Source of the DNA: Armatimonadota bacterium
GTDB lineage: Bacteria > Sysuimicrobiota > Sysuimicrobiia > Sysuimicrobiales > Sysuimicrobiaceae
DNA length: 64,000 nt
Direction of reading: 5' to 3'
NCBI GenBank assembly: GCA_025059775.1
Contig: JANXCW010000001.1
Coordinates: forward strand, 157,549 to 221,548
Shown here piece by piece: positions 42,367-52,583 of this stretch (position 1 is the stretch's first letter; each line of letters opens with the position of its first letter). The notes under the pieces are model-generated. The model had not been told where the DNA came from. It ran no database searches and worked only from the letters and a program-made list of their open reading frames with translations. The position numbers were made by a program, and so were the translations under genes.

Positions 42367-44516
42367 ATGAACGCTGCCCACGTTAGGCCGTGTGCACAGC
42401 GCATTGAAGAATGGAAACACAAGCTGGTCGACCTTTCGCGACGCAACCGGTTGCTATTCTTCAGGCCGGGTCGTACGGCGACCCTGGAGATTCTGGAGCC
42501 CTCGGCAGCAGAAGTCTTCGAACGCCTCGCCATTCGCGCCCACGAGTGGCGCTTCTGGTCTCCGGGAGCTGAAGAGGGTGTGACGCCGGACGGTCAGGCG
42601 GAGGCCCTTGGACTGTTTGCGTCCGAGCCCGACAGAGAACCCATCAAAGCCGTCGAGTCCGCGCATCCGCCAGGCGCAGGAGGCACTTCTACGAGATTTC
42701 AGTTTCCATATGACGTGGGGCTGACGAACTTGCCTGCAATGTGCGAGACCCAGCGGACCTGGTTCGGATACTGAAGAACCTTCACAGAAGATCGCGCACA
42801 GACTTCGAGGAGCGGGGTGTGCGCATTCTCCATCTCGCCTTTGGCGTGCTGGAGTGGCGGGAAACAGAGAGGAACGAGGCCATGCGCTCGCCTCTCGTTC
42901 TGGTTCCCGCGGAGCTCGTACGTGAGTCAGCACAGGAACCATTTGAGTTGCGGGCGGTTGAAGAACGAGCCGTTCTGAACCTGCGCTTGACGCGCAGCTG
43001 CGCAACGATTCCCGCATCGAACTGCCCCTATCCCTGAAGACTGGGAGGAGATGGGACTCCAGGAATACTTGAGCACAGTTGCTGGGTGTGTCAAACGTCA
43101 AGGTTGGTCGGTGGAGTTCGAGGCGAGGGTCGGCCTGTTCTCATTCCACAAACTTGTTATTTACCGCGACCTCAGTGCAGATAGCCAGGCGATGTCGAAC
43201 CACCCCATCGTGCGCGGCCTGGCACGCGAGCCGGCGGACGGAATCACCAGTGGCGACGTGCCGGCGACATCGGACACGGACCGTTGGCATAGCCCCAAGG
43301 ACAGTTTTCTGGTAGTGGACGCCGACAGCAGCCAGCTCGCGTGCATTGAGGCTGTGAAACGCGGGACGAGCTTGGTATTGCACGGGCCGCCGGGCACGGG
43401 TAAGAGCCAGACCACTACCAATGTGATTGCGGAGTCTATCGCGGCGGGCAAGACCGTGCTCTTCGTCTCCGAGAAGATGGCCGCTCTCGAATTCGTCTAC
43501 AAGCGCCTGAGAGAATCCCATCTGGAGCACCTCTGTCTTGAGCTGCATCGCCATAGAGCGAACAAGCGTGTCGTGGTGCATGAGCTTCACCGGTGCCTCG
43601 AGGAGAGTCTGGAACCGAGAGGCAGCCTCTCGGCCCAAGAACTGGAGACCCTTGTCAGCCGGCGACAGCAACTGTGTGACTACGTTCACGCCCTTCCCGT
43701 GGTGCGGGAACCAATGGCGCTGCGCGCTATTGACGTTCTCGCCGAGCTGTCCGGGTTCCATCAGGCTCCTCTCGTACCGTTTGACTACCCCCGGTGTTGC
43801 TTCTCTCTCACCGTCGCTGGTAGCGCGGGTAGAGGAAGCCGCGAGTCGTCTTCAGACTGTCTGGCACGTGGCGCTTGAGGGGGCAGCATTCCCTCGGCTT
43901 GGCTGCGCTGAACGGGTATATACCGCGGCGACGCGTACTTCCTACCAGCAGGTGCCAGAGAGATGCGCCAACTCGGTGGCTCAACTTGCCGACGCTTCCC
44001 GGTCTGCAGCCGAGACCGTTGGAGTGACATCATGCCCATCCACTTTCGACGGCTGCCGTTGGCTCGTCGAGACGCTGCGGCTTCCTACCGAGAGTCCTCG
44101 TCCTGACCCTTCGTGGCTGGTGACCCCTGATCTCGATCCGCTCGTTGAGGAGGCGCGCCACCTTCAGACACTCACACAAACCTATCGCAGCCTCCGCGAG
44201 ACGGTTCTGGCTCGCCGCGGCCCCGGCTTCCTCAATCTTCCAGTCTCCCTTCGGGAAACGATTGAAGTAGCACATCACAACACAGCCGCCTTGCTTCAGG
44301 GGGGACTCCACGGATGAGCGCGCGCTACTCGCCAAGGCGCAGGACATCGCGAAATGGGCCGAGGACTTGGCCAACCAATCCACAGAGTGGGAAACAAACG
44401 GGCGCAGACTTGCGGACCTATTCGGCCTGCCCTCCCAAGTGCTGACGACCAAGAGGCTGAAAGAACTCATCCGGCTCGTTGACCTGTGCGCGGCGGAAGC
44501 GAAGCCTGACGTGAGT
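42367..44516 (+). pseudogene. DUF4011-type superfamily 1 helicase/AAA protein, multiply frameshifted and truncated
   Basis: Pieces of one large protein follow each other in different frames. They begin with RIEEWKHKLVDLSRRNRLLF (DUF4011 start), then DPADLVRILKNLHRRSR, EDWEEMGLQEYLSTVAG, a Walker A GPPGTGKSQTTTNVIAESIA (about 43380-43440), VLFVSEKMAALEFVYKRLRE, and later SLRETVLARRGPGF and SLTEWETNGRRLADLF-like segments. At least four frame changes are needed (near 42740, 42980-43025, 43790 and 44310). Intact relatives exceed 1,200 residues and have a C-terminal nuclease; here the protein stops near 44516. GC is about 57%, unlike the flanks. Confidence 0.75.
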
Positions 44517-44609
44517 CCTCCGTCAGCCCGAACCACCGGAGCCGCACCCCGACTCCCCCACCTGCCCGGAGCTGGCGTCCTGGGCCCGGAAGTTGCTCCG
44601 CTCGCGTGC

Positions 44610-45194
44610 GTGACGCGCACGTCCGTGGAGCCCTGGGTCTGGCTGCTCCTCGCCCTCCTGCTGGCGGACCTGGCGGTGCTGGCGTGGATCGTCCGGCGCG
44701 CCCGCACGCTCCGACAGGCCCGCCGCCACGAGTACCAGGTGTGGCGTGCCGCCCTGGACGCGGACCCCTGGCGGCTGCGCCTGTACCACGCCCACTGGAA
44801 GGCCCGGTGGCGCGCCGGGGTGGCGTCTCTGGTGGGCATCCTCCTGTGCCTGGCCGTCACCTGGGGAGCGCTCCTGCTGGCGGGACCGCGTGTCGGGTTC
44901 AACCCGTGGGATGGCGTCTCCGACGCGGAGTCCTTCACCGTGGTGCTGGTCTGGGTCCTCTGCTACCTCCTGGTGGTCTTCGGCGGGTTCCGCCTGACGG
45001 GGACCACCCCGGGGCTGCACCTGCTCGGCATCGCGGTGCTCTCGCCACACACGGGCCGGCCCGCGGAGCGCTCCGGGATGCGGCCGCCCACCAAGTGGGA
45101 CTACCGGCGCGACCGGGTGCCGGAGCTGCTGTTCGTGCCGAAAGGGGAGCTCAGGGGCTGGGAGCGGGCTGCCTCAAACCGAGAGGGGAGGTGA
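44610..45194 (+). CDS. Hypothetical membrane protein, weakly RDD-like
   Basis: About 194 residues with three membrane segments: WVWLLLALLLADLAVLAW, VASLVGILLCLAVTWGALLL and VVLVWVLCYLLVVFGGF. The latter is followed by TGTTPGLHLLGIAVLSP, which resembles the TxGKxxxGxxV loop of RDD proteins. The open frame extends upstream into the helicase remnant, so the true start is unclear; GTG at 44610 or 44625 would keep the first membrane segment. It marks the return to high-GC DNA. It may itself be a truncated fragment. Confidence 0.45.
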   Translation: MTRTSVEPWVWLLLALLLADLAVLAWIVRRARTLRQARRHEYQVWRAALDADPWRLRLYHAHWKARWRAGVASLVGILLCLAVTWGALLLAGPRVGFNPWDGVSDAESFTVVLVWVLCYLLVVFGGFRLTGTTPGLHLLGIAVLSPHTGRPAERSGMRPPTKWDYRRDRVPELLFVPKGELRGWERAASNREGR

Positions 45195-45216
45195 TGGATG
45201 TGACGCCGGGTCTAAA

Positions 45217-45873
45217 TCAAATCACCCGCTCCCCGAGTCGGCTTACCATCACCAACACCCCAACCGCCACCGCGCCCAGCAGGAAGGCAAGCGCTCCCGC
45301 GGTGTCCCACCGGCCTGCCTGCACCGCATCGTACAACGCGATGGGCAGGGTCTGGGTCTGCCCCGGGATGTTGCCCGCCACCATCAGGGTGGTCCCGAAG
45401 TCGCCCAGGGCACGAGCGAAGCCCAGGGACACGCCCGCCACGATTCCCCTCCGCGCCAGGGGCAGGAGGACGTACACGAACTGGTGGAGCCAGCTGGCCC
45501 CGTCCATTCGCGCAGCCTCCAGGACGTCGGCCGGAACCTCCGCGAACGCCGCCCGCACCGTCCGCACCACGAGCGGCAGCGAGGGCACCGCGGCAGCCAC
45601 CACGGCTCCCTGCCAGGTGAACACCAAAGGCACTCCAAACGTGCCCTCCACCCAGGCTCCCAGCGGGCTCCGGCGGCCCAAAAGGACCAGGAGGTAGTAG
45701 CCCAGCACCGTGGGCGGCAGGGTCAACGGCAACGACGCGAGCGCTTCCAGGACACCGCGGCCGGGAAACCTGGACGCCGCCAGCACGTACGCCAGCCCGA
45801 CCCCGGCCACGCCCGCCAGCAGCGTGGCCGCGGACGCCACCTTCAGGGAGATCCAAAGGGGTGCTGCGTCCAG
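45217..45873 (-). CDS. modB: Molybdate/tungstate ABC transporter permease
   Basis: The permease of about 218 residues has the ModB pattern SLPLTLPPTVLGYYLLVLLG, the EAARMDGAS coupling loop and FARALGDFGTTLMVAGNIPG. The family N-terminus (APLWISLKVASAATLLAG) is encoded upstream of the first in-frame GTG (45840). The only plausible start for it is CTG at 45873, immediately after the modA stop. If that CTG is not used, a shorter protein from 45840 lacks part of the first helix. No ModC ATPase gene follows. Confidence 0.8.
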   Translation of the reverse strand: MDAAPLWISLKVASAATLLAGVAGVGLAYVLAASRFPGRGVLEALASLPLTLPPTVLGYYLLVLLGRRSPLGAWVEGTFGVPLVFTWQGAVVAAAVPSLPLVVRTVRAAFAEVPADVLEAARMDGASWLHQFVYVLLPLARRGIVAGVSLGFARALGDFGTTLMVAGNIPGQTQTLPIALYDAVQAGRWDTAGALAFLLGAVAVGVLVMVSRLGERVI

Positions 45874-46650
45874 CTATGGACCCTCCCCCGGAAGGACGAA
45901 CCCGTACCGCCGCATCACCGGTCGGCCCTCAGGGCCGTTGACGAACGCCAGGAAAGCACGGGCCTCCCGCGGGCGCACTGAACGGGTGACCACGCCTGCA
46001 GCCTGGCGGATGGGTTCGTGCAGTCGTTGGGGAACAAGCCAGAACCGCCCTCCGCGGGACACCGGCGGCGCCAGGGCCAGGGACAGGGCTACGATCCCCA
46101 CGTCCGCGTTTCCCGACTGAACCAGCTGCAGGGTCTGGTTCACGTTCTCCCCGTACACCAGCTTCGGCCGCACCCGTTCGTACAGCCCGGAACGCAGAAG
46201 GGCCTGACGGGCGGCTTCCCCGTAGGGCGCGTGCTCCGGGTTGGCGATGGCCACGTACCGCACCCGGGGGTCTGTCAGGACGTTCAACCCCCGCTCCACG
46301 GGAAGGCCGCTTTCACGGCGCACCCACAGGACGATGCGCCCGATGGCGTACAGCTGCACCGTGTCCGGTACGATGTAGCCCCGTTCGGCCAGCCGCTGGA
46401 CGAACGCCTCGTTGGCGGAAAAGAACGCGTCGAAGGGCGCCCCGTGCTCCACCTGAAAGGCCAGCTGGCCCGACGAACCGAAGGAGAAGGTGACGGGGAC
46501 ACCGGCCCGGGAGTGAAAAGCAGCTCCGAGTTCTTCGAAGGCGTACCTCAGGTCGGAGGCCGCGGCCACCAGGAGCGCCGGCTGCGCGGGCGCAGGCGCC
46601 GCGTACCCCGCCAGCAGGACCGCACATGCCAAGACCACCAACCGCGTCAT
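45874..46650 (-). CDS. modA: Molybdate/tungstate-binding periplasmic protein
   Basis: This 258-residue protein has a signal peptide (VVLACAVLLAGYAAPAPAQP) and the ModA fold: LLVAAASDLRYAFEEL, FSFGSSGQLAFQVEHGAPFD, FFSANEAFVQ, YVAIANPEHAPYGEAARQAL and GENVNQTLQLVQSGNADVGI. It delivers oxyanion to ModB. The ATG at 46650 overlaps the regulator stop (46647) as ATGA, so the three genes form one unit. Confidence 0.92.
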   Translation of the reverse strand: MTRLVVLACAVLLAGYAAPAPAQPALLVAAASDLRYAFEELGAAFHSRAGVPVTFSFGSSGQLAFQVEHGAPFDAFFSANEAFVQRLAERGYIVPDTVQLYAIGRIVLWVRRESGLPVERGLNVLTDPRVRYVAIANPEHAPYGEAARQALLRSGLYERVRPKLVYGENVNQTLQLVQSGNADVGIVALSLALAPPVSRGGRFWLVPQRLHEPIRQAAGVVTRSVRPREARAFLAFVNGPEGRPVMRRYGFVLPGEGP

Positions 46651-47750
46651 CCGACCCCCAGCTTCCGCGTGGTCCCTGCAGGTGTTGGGTCGTATCCCCC
46701 GATGGCGCCGAGCTCCTGACGGAACCGCCGGCCGCTGACCACCTCCAGGAGTACCCGCACCAGTTCGTGGTCCGCCAGGTCCCGGGGAATCACCAGGTCG
46801 TACCGGTGCTCCGCCAGAGGCAGGAAGTCCAGGCCGTACAAGCGGGCTACCGGCAGCACCCCGGGGCCCACGTCCGCAAACCCAGCGGCCACCGCCTCCG
46901 CCACCGCGAGGTGGGTGGGCAACTCACGGCCGTAGCCGGAGACCTTTTCCGGGGGCACTGCCGCGCTGCGAAGCCACTGGTCAAAAACCATCCGGCTTCC
47001 TGAGCCCTGCTCCCGGTTCACCACGCGCAGGCCCCTGCGGAGAAGATCCTCAGGGCTGCGGACCCGCACGCCCGGCCGCAGCAGGAGGCCCTCCACCCAC
47101 CGCGCTAGGGTCACCACCACCGCGGGCATGCGGCCCAGGGTCCGTCGGATCGTCTCCACGCCCTCCGGATCTCCGGGGGGGTGGAGGTGGGTGCCCGCCA
47201 CGTGCACCAGCCCTTTGCCCGCCGCCTGCAGGGCCTGGACGCTGCCGGTGGGAATCCAGTGGACCCGCACCCGACCCCTGGCCTCCGCCAGGGCCCCCGC
47301 GATCCGCAGGGCCGGATCGCACCCGGCCACGAACAGGGTCCGCTCGGGCTCCCCCGTCCCGCTAAGGAGCACCACCTCCCCCCTGTGGCCTTTCCGGCCC
47401 GCCACGGTACCGTCCGCAGGCAGCGCAGCCACGGCTCCCCACAGCGGCCAGGCCACCAGCTGGGACCGGACCCTGCCCAACCGGACCCGGGGCGCGGGGC
47501 TGTCCCCGGCCAGGCGAACCCGCAGGGGGGAGGAGGCCGGTACCGCAAACAGGTCCTCCACCGTGCAGCCCAGGGCTCGGGCCAGCCGCAGAGCCACCGC
47601 GGTGTTGGGGATGTAACGACCCTGCTCGATGGCGCTGAGGGCCTGGCGCGACAGGCCTGCGGATCGCGCCATCTCCGCCTGCGACAGCCCGCGGGACTCC
47701 CGCACCTGCCGCAGACGGTTCTCGAACGCCACCTGTGCCCTACGCCCCAC
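46647..47750 (-). CDS. XRE-type regulator with a PBP-like molybdate-binding domain
   Basis: The 367-residue protein has an N-terminal Cro/cI-type HTH (LRQVRESRGLSQAEMARSAG, IEQGRYIPNTAVALRLARAL) and a C-terminal periplasmic-binding-protein-like domain (COG1910 type) with VNREQGSGSRMVFDQWLRSA and EAVAAGFADVGPGV. Such proteins sense molybdate or tungstate and control its uptake genes. GTG at 47750 is behind GGGAG. It autoregulates the operon through a promoter with a TGACA-T-TGTCA palindrome. Confidence 0.9.
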   Translation of the reverse strand: MGRRAQVAFENRLRQVRESRGLSQAEMARSAGLSRQALSAIEQGRYIPNTAVALRLARALGCTVEDLFAVPASSPLRVRLAGDSPAPRVRLGRVRSQLVAWPLWGAVAALPADGTVAGRKGHRGEVVLLSGTGEPERTLFVAGCDPALRIAGALAEARGRVRVHWIPTGSVQALQAAGKGLVHVAGTHLHPPGDPEGVETIRRTLGRMPAVVVTLARWVEGLLLRPGVRVRSPEDLLRRGLRVVNREQGSGSRMVFDQWLRSAAVPPEKVSGYGRELPTHLAVAEAVAAGFADVGPGVLPVARLYGLDFLPLAEHRYDLVIPRDLADHELVRVLLEVVSGRRFRQELGAIGGYDPTPAGTTRKLGVG

Positions 47751-47760
47751 GGTGCTCCCA

Positions 47761-47789
47761 GGGTAGCTTGGATAAGTGACATTGTCAAG
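47761..47789 (-). promoter_or_regulatory. Promoter of the mod operon with an overlapping palindrome
   Basis: On the minus strand TTGACA (47784-47789) and TACCCT (47761-47766) are 17 bases apart. The -35 overlaps the palindrome TGACA-T-TGTCA, a likely site for the XRE-type regulator. The same TTGACAATG core appears in the hspR promoter. Nothing else is seen in the 47790-47889 gap. Confidence 0.6.
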
Positions 47790-47889
47790 TATTCATTACA
47801 CACCACGCGCGGTCTGCACCGGGAAGCCCACGGCAGGGGATCCCCGGCGGGAGGGCGAACAGGGCTGCGAGGATTCCTTGGAGGGAATC

Positions 47890-48769
47890 ATGGTGTCCAG
47901 GGTACAACGCATCCTGCTCCCCACGGATTTCTCCGTAGCCACGGAGTCCGCGGCGCGGTGGGCCGCATGGCTTGCGGAGCAGTTCCGGGCCGAGCTGGTT
48001 CTTCTCCACGTTGTGGAGGAGGACAGCTGGACGCTGGGGGCGCTCTCCGACACGGAGCGGAAGCAGGTGGAGGACCTGCACCAGACTCGAGGGCGTCTCA
48101 TCCGGGCGGAGCTGGAACGCTGGCGGGAACGCTTCGGGGCCCAGCGGGCCGAGGTCCGTACCGGCTTTCCTTCGGAGGTGATCCCGGAGGTCTGCCGGGA
48201 ACTTGGGGCGGATCTGGTGTGTGGGGACCCACGGACGGAGCGGAATCCGCCGCGTCTTCTTCGGGAGCGTCGCAGAACACGTGGTGCACACGTGCCCCGT
48301 CCCCGTACTCACCGTGCGGCCCGATATCCCTCCGCGCCTGCACCGTCTCCTGGTGGCCATGGACTTCTCGCCTCCGGCCCAGCAGGCCCTCGCGTGGGCC
48401 CGCATGCTGAGCCGGACCACGGGCGCGGAGATCGCCCTCCTCCACGTGGTGGAGCTTACCCCGGAGGTCTTCGCGACCCTACCGGAGGAGATCCTGGCAC
48501 CCGCGGTGGGCGACCGGATTCGGGAGCACCTCCTGGATCAGGCCTACCGGAGGCTGGAGGCCACGGCGCGTCCGGAGGAGCGGGTAGAGGTGCGGATGGG
48601 TGCGGCGGGGTACCGGATCCTGGAGGCGATTTCGGAGCTACGGGCGGATCTGGTGTGCATGGGGACGCACGGGCGAAGCGGACTCGCCCATCTGCTCCTC
48701 GGCAGCGTGGCGGAGCAGGTGGTGCGCCGGAGCCCGGTACCTGTCCTCACCGTGCGTGAGACACGGTGA
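47890..48769 (+). pseudogene. Tandem universal stress protein (two UspA domains), split by a frameshift
   Basis: The first UspA domain runs from ATG at 47890: RILLPTDFSVATESAARWAA, ELVLLHVVEE and CRELGADLVC. The frame is then lost in a TG repeat near 48219-48226: the nucleotide-binding motif GTHGRSGIRRVFFGSVAEHV continues in another frame that encodes a second complete domain (RLLVAMDFSPPAQQALAWAR, ADLVCMGTHGRSGLAHLLLG, SPVPVLTVRETR). Adding two bases (TG) would restore one protein of about 293 residues. It may be slippage in vivo or an assembly error. Relatives bind ATP in stress. Confidence 0.7.
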
Positions 48770-48775
48770 GGCAGG

Positions 48776-49912
48776 CTACCCCCAGACCTTCCGGGCTACC
48801 TCCACCACCAGCCGCAGCTTGGCCCACTGGTCCTCCTCCGTCAGGAGGTTTCCCTCCATCACGGAGGCGAACCCGCACTGGGGACTCAGGGCCAAGCGTT
48901 CCAGGGGCACGTAGCGGCTGGCCTCCTCGATGCGGCGCAGGAGAGTGTCCTGGGACTCCAGCTGCGGCCGCTTGGTGCTCACCAGCCCCAGCACCACGGT
49001 CTTGTCCGGGGGAACGAAGCGCAAGGGTTCGAAGGTCCCCGACCGCTCGTCATCGTACTCTAGAAGGAACCGGTCCACCTGCAGCTCGTTGAAGACCTTC
49101 TCCGCGATGGGGTCGTACCCGCCCTCCGCGAACCACTGGCTGCGGTTGTTGCCCCGGCACAGGTGGAAGGCCAGCACCGTCCCCCGGCCCCGCAGCCCCT
49201 CCAGGCACGCGTTGTCCGCCCGGATGGCTTCCTCCAGGGCAGCCTCCGGCTCCATTCCCATCTCGGTCCGCACGTGCTCCCGCCACCGCGGGTCGATGTA
49301 GACGCTGTAGCGGGGCGCATCGATCTGAATGTAGGTGACGCCTTCCTCCACAAGAGCCCGGATCTCGTCCCGGATCACCGGCACAATGTCCCACAGCAGC
49401 TCGGAATGGTCCCGGTACACCCGGTCCGTCACTCCCCGCCGGAAGGCGAGCGCGGGGAACTGGTTGGCACTGGGGAGGGTGATCTTGAAGGGTCCCGGGC
49501 TGTGCCGGCGGAGGAAGGCCACCTCGTGCGCCGTCAGCCGACGGGTGGGCCGCAACCGGTCCGTGACCACGGCCGTCACCCGGGCAGGCGGTGGTGTAGT
49601 CCCCTGCCCCTTCCAGGTACGGGAGGGCCGTGAGGTCGTTGCGTCCGGTGCGCCATCTGGGCGAGGGCCGCCCTCGAGAAGCGCAAACCCCTCCACCGCC
49701 TCAAGAAGATCACTCATGAAGTGTCGGCGGCGCAGCTCGCCGTCCGTGTACACGTCCACGCCGATCTCCCGCTGCCTGTGGAGCAGCCGCCGGATGTGCC
49801 GGTCCTCGATCTCCCGGAGCTCCTCCGCGGAAGCGCCCCGACTTCGGGCCTCCAGAAGTTCCTGGGGGCGTAGGAGGCTTCCTACCTGATCCGCCCGGAT
49901 CTCTTCGGCCAT
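48776..49912 (-). CDS. MetE-like cobalamin-independent methyltransferase
   Basis: The 378-residue protein is a single UROD/MetE-like TIM barrel, about the length of the catalytic half of MetE. It starts IRADQVGSLLRPQELLEARS and has zinc ligands in LAFHLCRGNNRSQW (His-x-Cys) and SPQCGFAS (Cys). GVTYIQIDAPRYSVYIDP carries the conserved Asp and Tyr. Relatives methylate homocysteine from corrinoid or methyltetrahydropteroyl donors, or split epoxyalkyl adducts, so the substrate is uncertain. The ATG at 49912 follows AGGAAGG. Confidence 0.85.
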   Translation of the reverse strand: MAEEIRADQVGSLLRPQELLEARSRGASAEELREIEDRHIRRLLHRQREIGVDVYTDGELRRRHFMSDLLEAVEGFALLEGGPRPDGAPDATTSRPSRTWKGQGTTPPPARVTAVVTDRLRPTRRLTAHEVAFLRRHSPGPFKITLPSANQFPALAFRRGVTDRVYRDHSELLWDIVPVIRDEIRALVEEGVTYIQIDAPRYSVYIDPRWREHVRTEMGMEPEAALEEAIRADNACLEGLRGRGTVLAFHLCRGNNRSQWFAEGGYDPIAEKVFNELQVDRFLLEYDDERSGTFEPLRFVPPDKTVVLGLVSTKRPQLESQDTLLRRIEEASRYVPLERLALSPQCGFASVMEGNLLTEEDQWAKLRLVVEVARKVWG

Positions 49913-49964
49913 CCTTCCTCCTCCTGGCACCGGCGTGTCGCCTGTCATTGTAGCAACCCTCCCC

Positions 49965-52571
49965 CTACGCCACCACCCGCTCCCGCCGGGTGATCACGAT
50001 CTCCCCGGCTCGGGCGTCCACCACCGCCACATCCCCCTCCCGCAGTTCACCGGCCAGCACCTTCCGGGAGAGGGGATTCTCCACCAAACGCTGGATGAGC
50101 CGGCGCAGGGGCCGAGCCCCGAAGTCCGGGTTGTAGCCCTCCCGGCTCAGGTAGGCCTTCGCCTGGGGCGTGACCTCGATGGTGATCTTGAGATCCTGGA
50201 GGCGCTGCTGGAGGTAGCGGATCTGCAGCTCCACGATCTGCTCCAGATGCGCCCGGCTGAGGGGCCGGAACACGATCACCTCGTCGATGCGGTTCAGGAA
50301 CTCCGGGCGGAAGATGCGGCGCAGCTCCGCCTGCACCTGGACTTTCGCCAGCTCGAAGGAAGGTAGGTCCTCCGGATCGAGATCCCGCAGGTACTGGGAG
50401 CCCACGTTGCTGGTGAGGATGAGGACCGTGTTCTTGAAGTCCACGGTGCGGCCATGGCCGTCCGTGAGCCGGCCGTCCTCCATCACCTGGAGAAGGATGT
50501 TGAGAACATCGGGGTGGGCTTTCTCCACCTCGTCGAACAGCACCACCCGGTACGGGCGCCGGCGCACCGCCTCCGTCAGCTGCCCGCCTTCCTCATAGCC
50601 CACGTACCCCGGCGGGGCTCCGATGAGGCGGGAGACGGTGTGCTTCTCCTGGTACTCGGACATGTCGATGCGCACCATGGCGTCCTCGGAATCGAACAGC
50701 ACCTCCGCGAGGGCACGGGCGAGCTCCGTCTTTCCAACCCCCGTGGGCCCCAGGAACAGAAAGGAGCCGATGGGCCGGCGGGGGTCTTTCAGACCGGACC
50801 GGGCCCGGCGGATGGCGTCGGCCACCGCCTGAACCGCCTCCTCCTGGTCGACCACCCGCTGGTGCAGCCGCTCTTCCAACTTCAGCAGCTTCTCCCGCTC
50901 CGTCTCCAGCAGGCGCGCCACCGGGATCCCCGTCCACTTGCTCACCACCTCCGCGATGTCCTCGGCATCCACCTCCTCCTTCAGCAGCCGCTGTGGCCCC
51001 AGGGCCCGCAGCTCTTCCTCCGCCGCCTGGAGCTGCTTGGTGCGCTCGGGCAGCACCCCGTAGCGCAGCCGCGCGGCCCGTTCCAGGTCCGCCACCCGCT
51101 CCGCCTGCTCCAGCTCCACCTTCACGCGGTCGATCTCCGCCTTGATCTGCCGGATCCGCTGCACGATCTGCTTTTCCCGCTCCCACCGCTCCCGCAGCCC
51201 GCGGCTTTGTTCCTGCAGGCGCGCCAGCTCCTGTTCCAGCCTCTGAAGCCGCTCCTGGACCTCGGGGTCCGTCTCCCGCCGCAGGGCTTCCCGCTCGATC
51301 TCCAGCTGCATGATCCGGCGGTCGATCTCGTCCAGCTCCGCGGGCTTGCTGTCGATCTCCATGCGGAGCCGGGCCGCGGCCTCGTCGATGAGGTCGATGG
51401 CCTTGTCCGGCAGGAACCGCCCCGTGATGTACCGGGCCGAGAGCTGGGCGGCCGCGATCACCGCGGCATCCGTGATCCGCACCCCGTGGTGGACCTCGTA
51501 CTTCTCCTTAAGTCCTCGCAGGACGCTAATGGTCTCCTCCACGGAGGGCTCGTCCACGTACACGGGCTGGAACCGGCGCTCCAGGGCCGGATCCTTCTCG
51601 ATGTGCTTGCGGTACTCGTCTAAGGTGGTGGCTCCGATGCAGTGCAGTTCCCCCCGGGCCAGCATGGGCTTGAGGAGGTTGGCGGCATCCATGGCGGCCC
51701 CCTCCGCGGCGCCCGCGCCCACCACGGTGTGGATCTCGTCGATGAACAAGAGGATCTCGCCGTGGCTGTCGGCGATCTCCTTGAGGACCGCCTTCAGCCG
51801 CTCCTCGAACTCGCCCCGGTACTTGGTGCCCGCCAGCAGCGCCCCCATGTCCAGCTGGAAGATGCGCTTATGCTTGAGCTGTTCGGGCACATCCCCCCGC
51901 ACGATGCGCTGCGCGAGCCCTTCCACGATGGCGGTCTTGCCCACACCCGGCTCGCCGATGAGCACGGGGTTGTTCTTCGTGCGGCGGCTGAGCACGTGGA
52001 TCACCCGGCGGATCTCCTCGTCCCGGCCGATCACGGGGTCGAGCTTACCGGCCCGCGCCAGATCCGTGAGATCCCGGCCGTAGCGCTCCAGCACTTGGTA
52101 CTTGGTCTCGGGCCGCGCGTCCGTCACCCGCTGACGCCCCCGGACCTCCACCAGCGCCCGCAGCAGGGCCTCCTTGGTGATGCCGTTCTGCTGGAGGAGG
52201 CGGCCGGCACCGGTCTCGGGTGCTTCGGCCATGGCCAGGAGGAAGTGCTCGGTGCTGGTGTACTCGTCCTGCATCCGCTGGGCCTCCCGCTCCGCCCCGT
52301 CCCACACCCGCCGTAGACCCGGGCCCACGTACAACTCGGCAGGGCCCTGCACCCGGGGTAGCGCACGCAGGGCCCGGTCCACCTGCTCCCGGATCCGGAC
52401 TAGGTCGGCGCCCGCCCGCTGCAGAACTTGGGGAACGACGCCGTCCGTCTGCTCCAGCAGGGCCAGGAGGAGGTGTTCGGTCTCCACGTAGGGATGTCCC
52501 GCCTCCCGCGCGAGTTCCTGGGCCCGTGCCAGGGCCTCCTGTGATTTCTCCGTAAGCTTGTCCCACCGCAT
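49965..52571 (-). CDS. clpB: ATP-dependent disaggregase ClpB
   Basis: The 868-residue hexameric AAA+ chaperone solubilises aggregates with DnaK. It has a Clp N domain ([20 protein letters not shown]), first Walker [12 protein letters not shown] and Walker [11 protein letters not shown], a long coiled-coil M domain (about residues 405-525) that ClpA lacks, and second Walker [12 protein letters not shown] with [15 protein letters not shown]. The gene lies last in the hspR operon, 12 bases after dnaJ, rather than in a separate locus. Confidence 0.97.
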   Translation of the reverse strand: MRWDKLTEKSQEALARAQELAREAGHPYVETEHLLLALLEQTDGVVPQVLQRAGADLVRIREQVDRALRALPRVQGPAELYVGPGLRRVWDGAEREAQRMQDEYTSTEHFLLAMAEAPETGAGRLLQQNGITKEALLRALVEVRGRQRVTDARPETKYQVLERYGRDLTDLARAGKLDPVIGRDEEIRRVIHVLSRRTKNNPVLIGEPGVGKTAIVEGLAQRIVRGDVPEQLKHKRIFQLDMGALLAGTKYRGEFEERLKAVLKEIADSHGEILLFIDEIHTVVGAGAAEGAAMDAANLLKPMLARGELHCIGATTLDEYRKHIEKDPALERRFQPVYVDEPSVEETISVLRGLKEKYEVHHGVRITDAAVIAAAQLSARYITGRFLPDKAIDLIDEAAARLRMEIDSKPAELDEIDRRIMQLEIEREALRRETDPEVQERLQRLEQELARLQEQSRGLRERWEREKQIVQRIRQIKAEIDRVKVELEQAERVADLERAARLRYGVLPERTKQLQAAEEELRALGPQRLLKEEVDAEDIAEVVSKWTGIPVARLLETEREKLLKLEERLHQRVVDQEEAVQAVADAIRRARSGLKDPRRPIGSFLFLGPTGVGKTELARALAEVLFDSEDAMVRIDMSEYQEKHTVSRLIGAPPGYVGYEEGGQLTEAVRRRPYRVVLFDEVEKAHPDVLNILLQVMEDGRLTDGHGRTVDFKNTVLILTSNVGSQYLRDLDPEDLPSFELAKVQVQAELRRIFRPEFLNRIDEVIVFRPLSRAHLEQIVELQIRYLQQRLQDLKITIEVTPQAKAYLSREGYNPDFGARPLRRLIQRLVENPLSRKVLAGELREGDVAVVDARAGEIVITRRERVVA

Positions 52572-52583
52572 GGGCTCCCTCCT

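Noticed and set aside
44367..45194. Treating the whole open frame as one 275-residue protein
   Set aside because: Its first 50 residues match the helicase remnant and the rest is a membrane protein; the junction looks like a deletion fusion.
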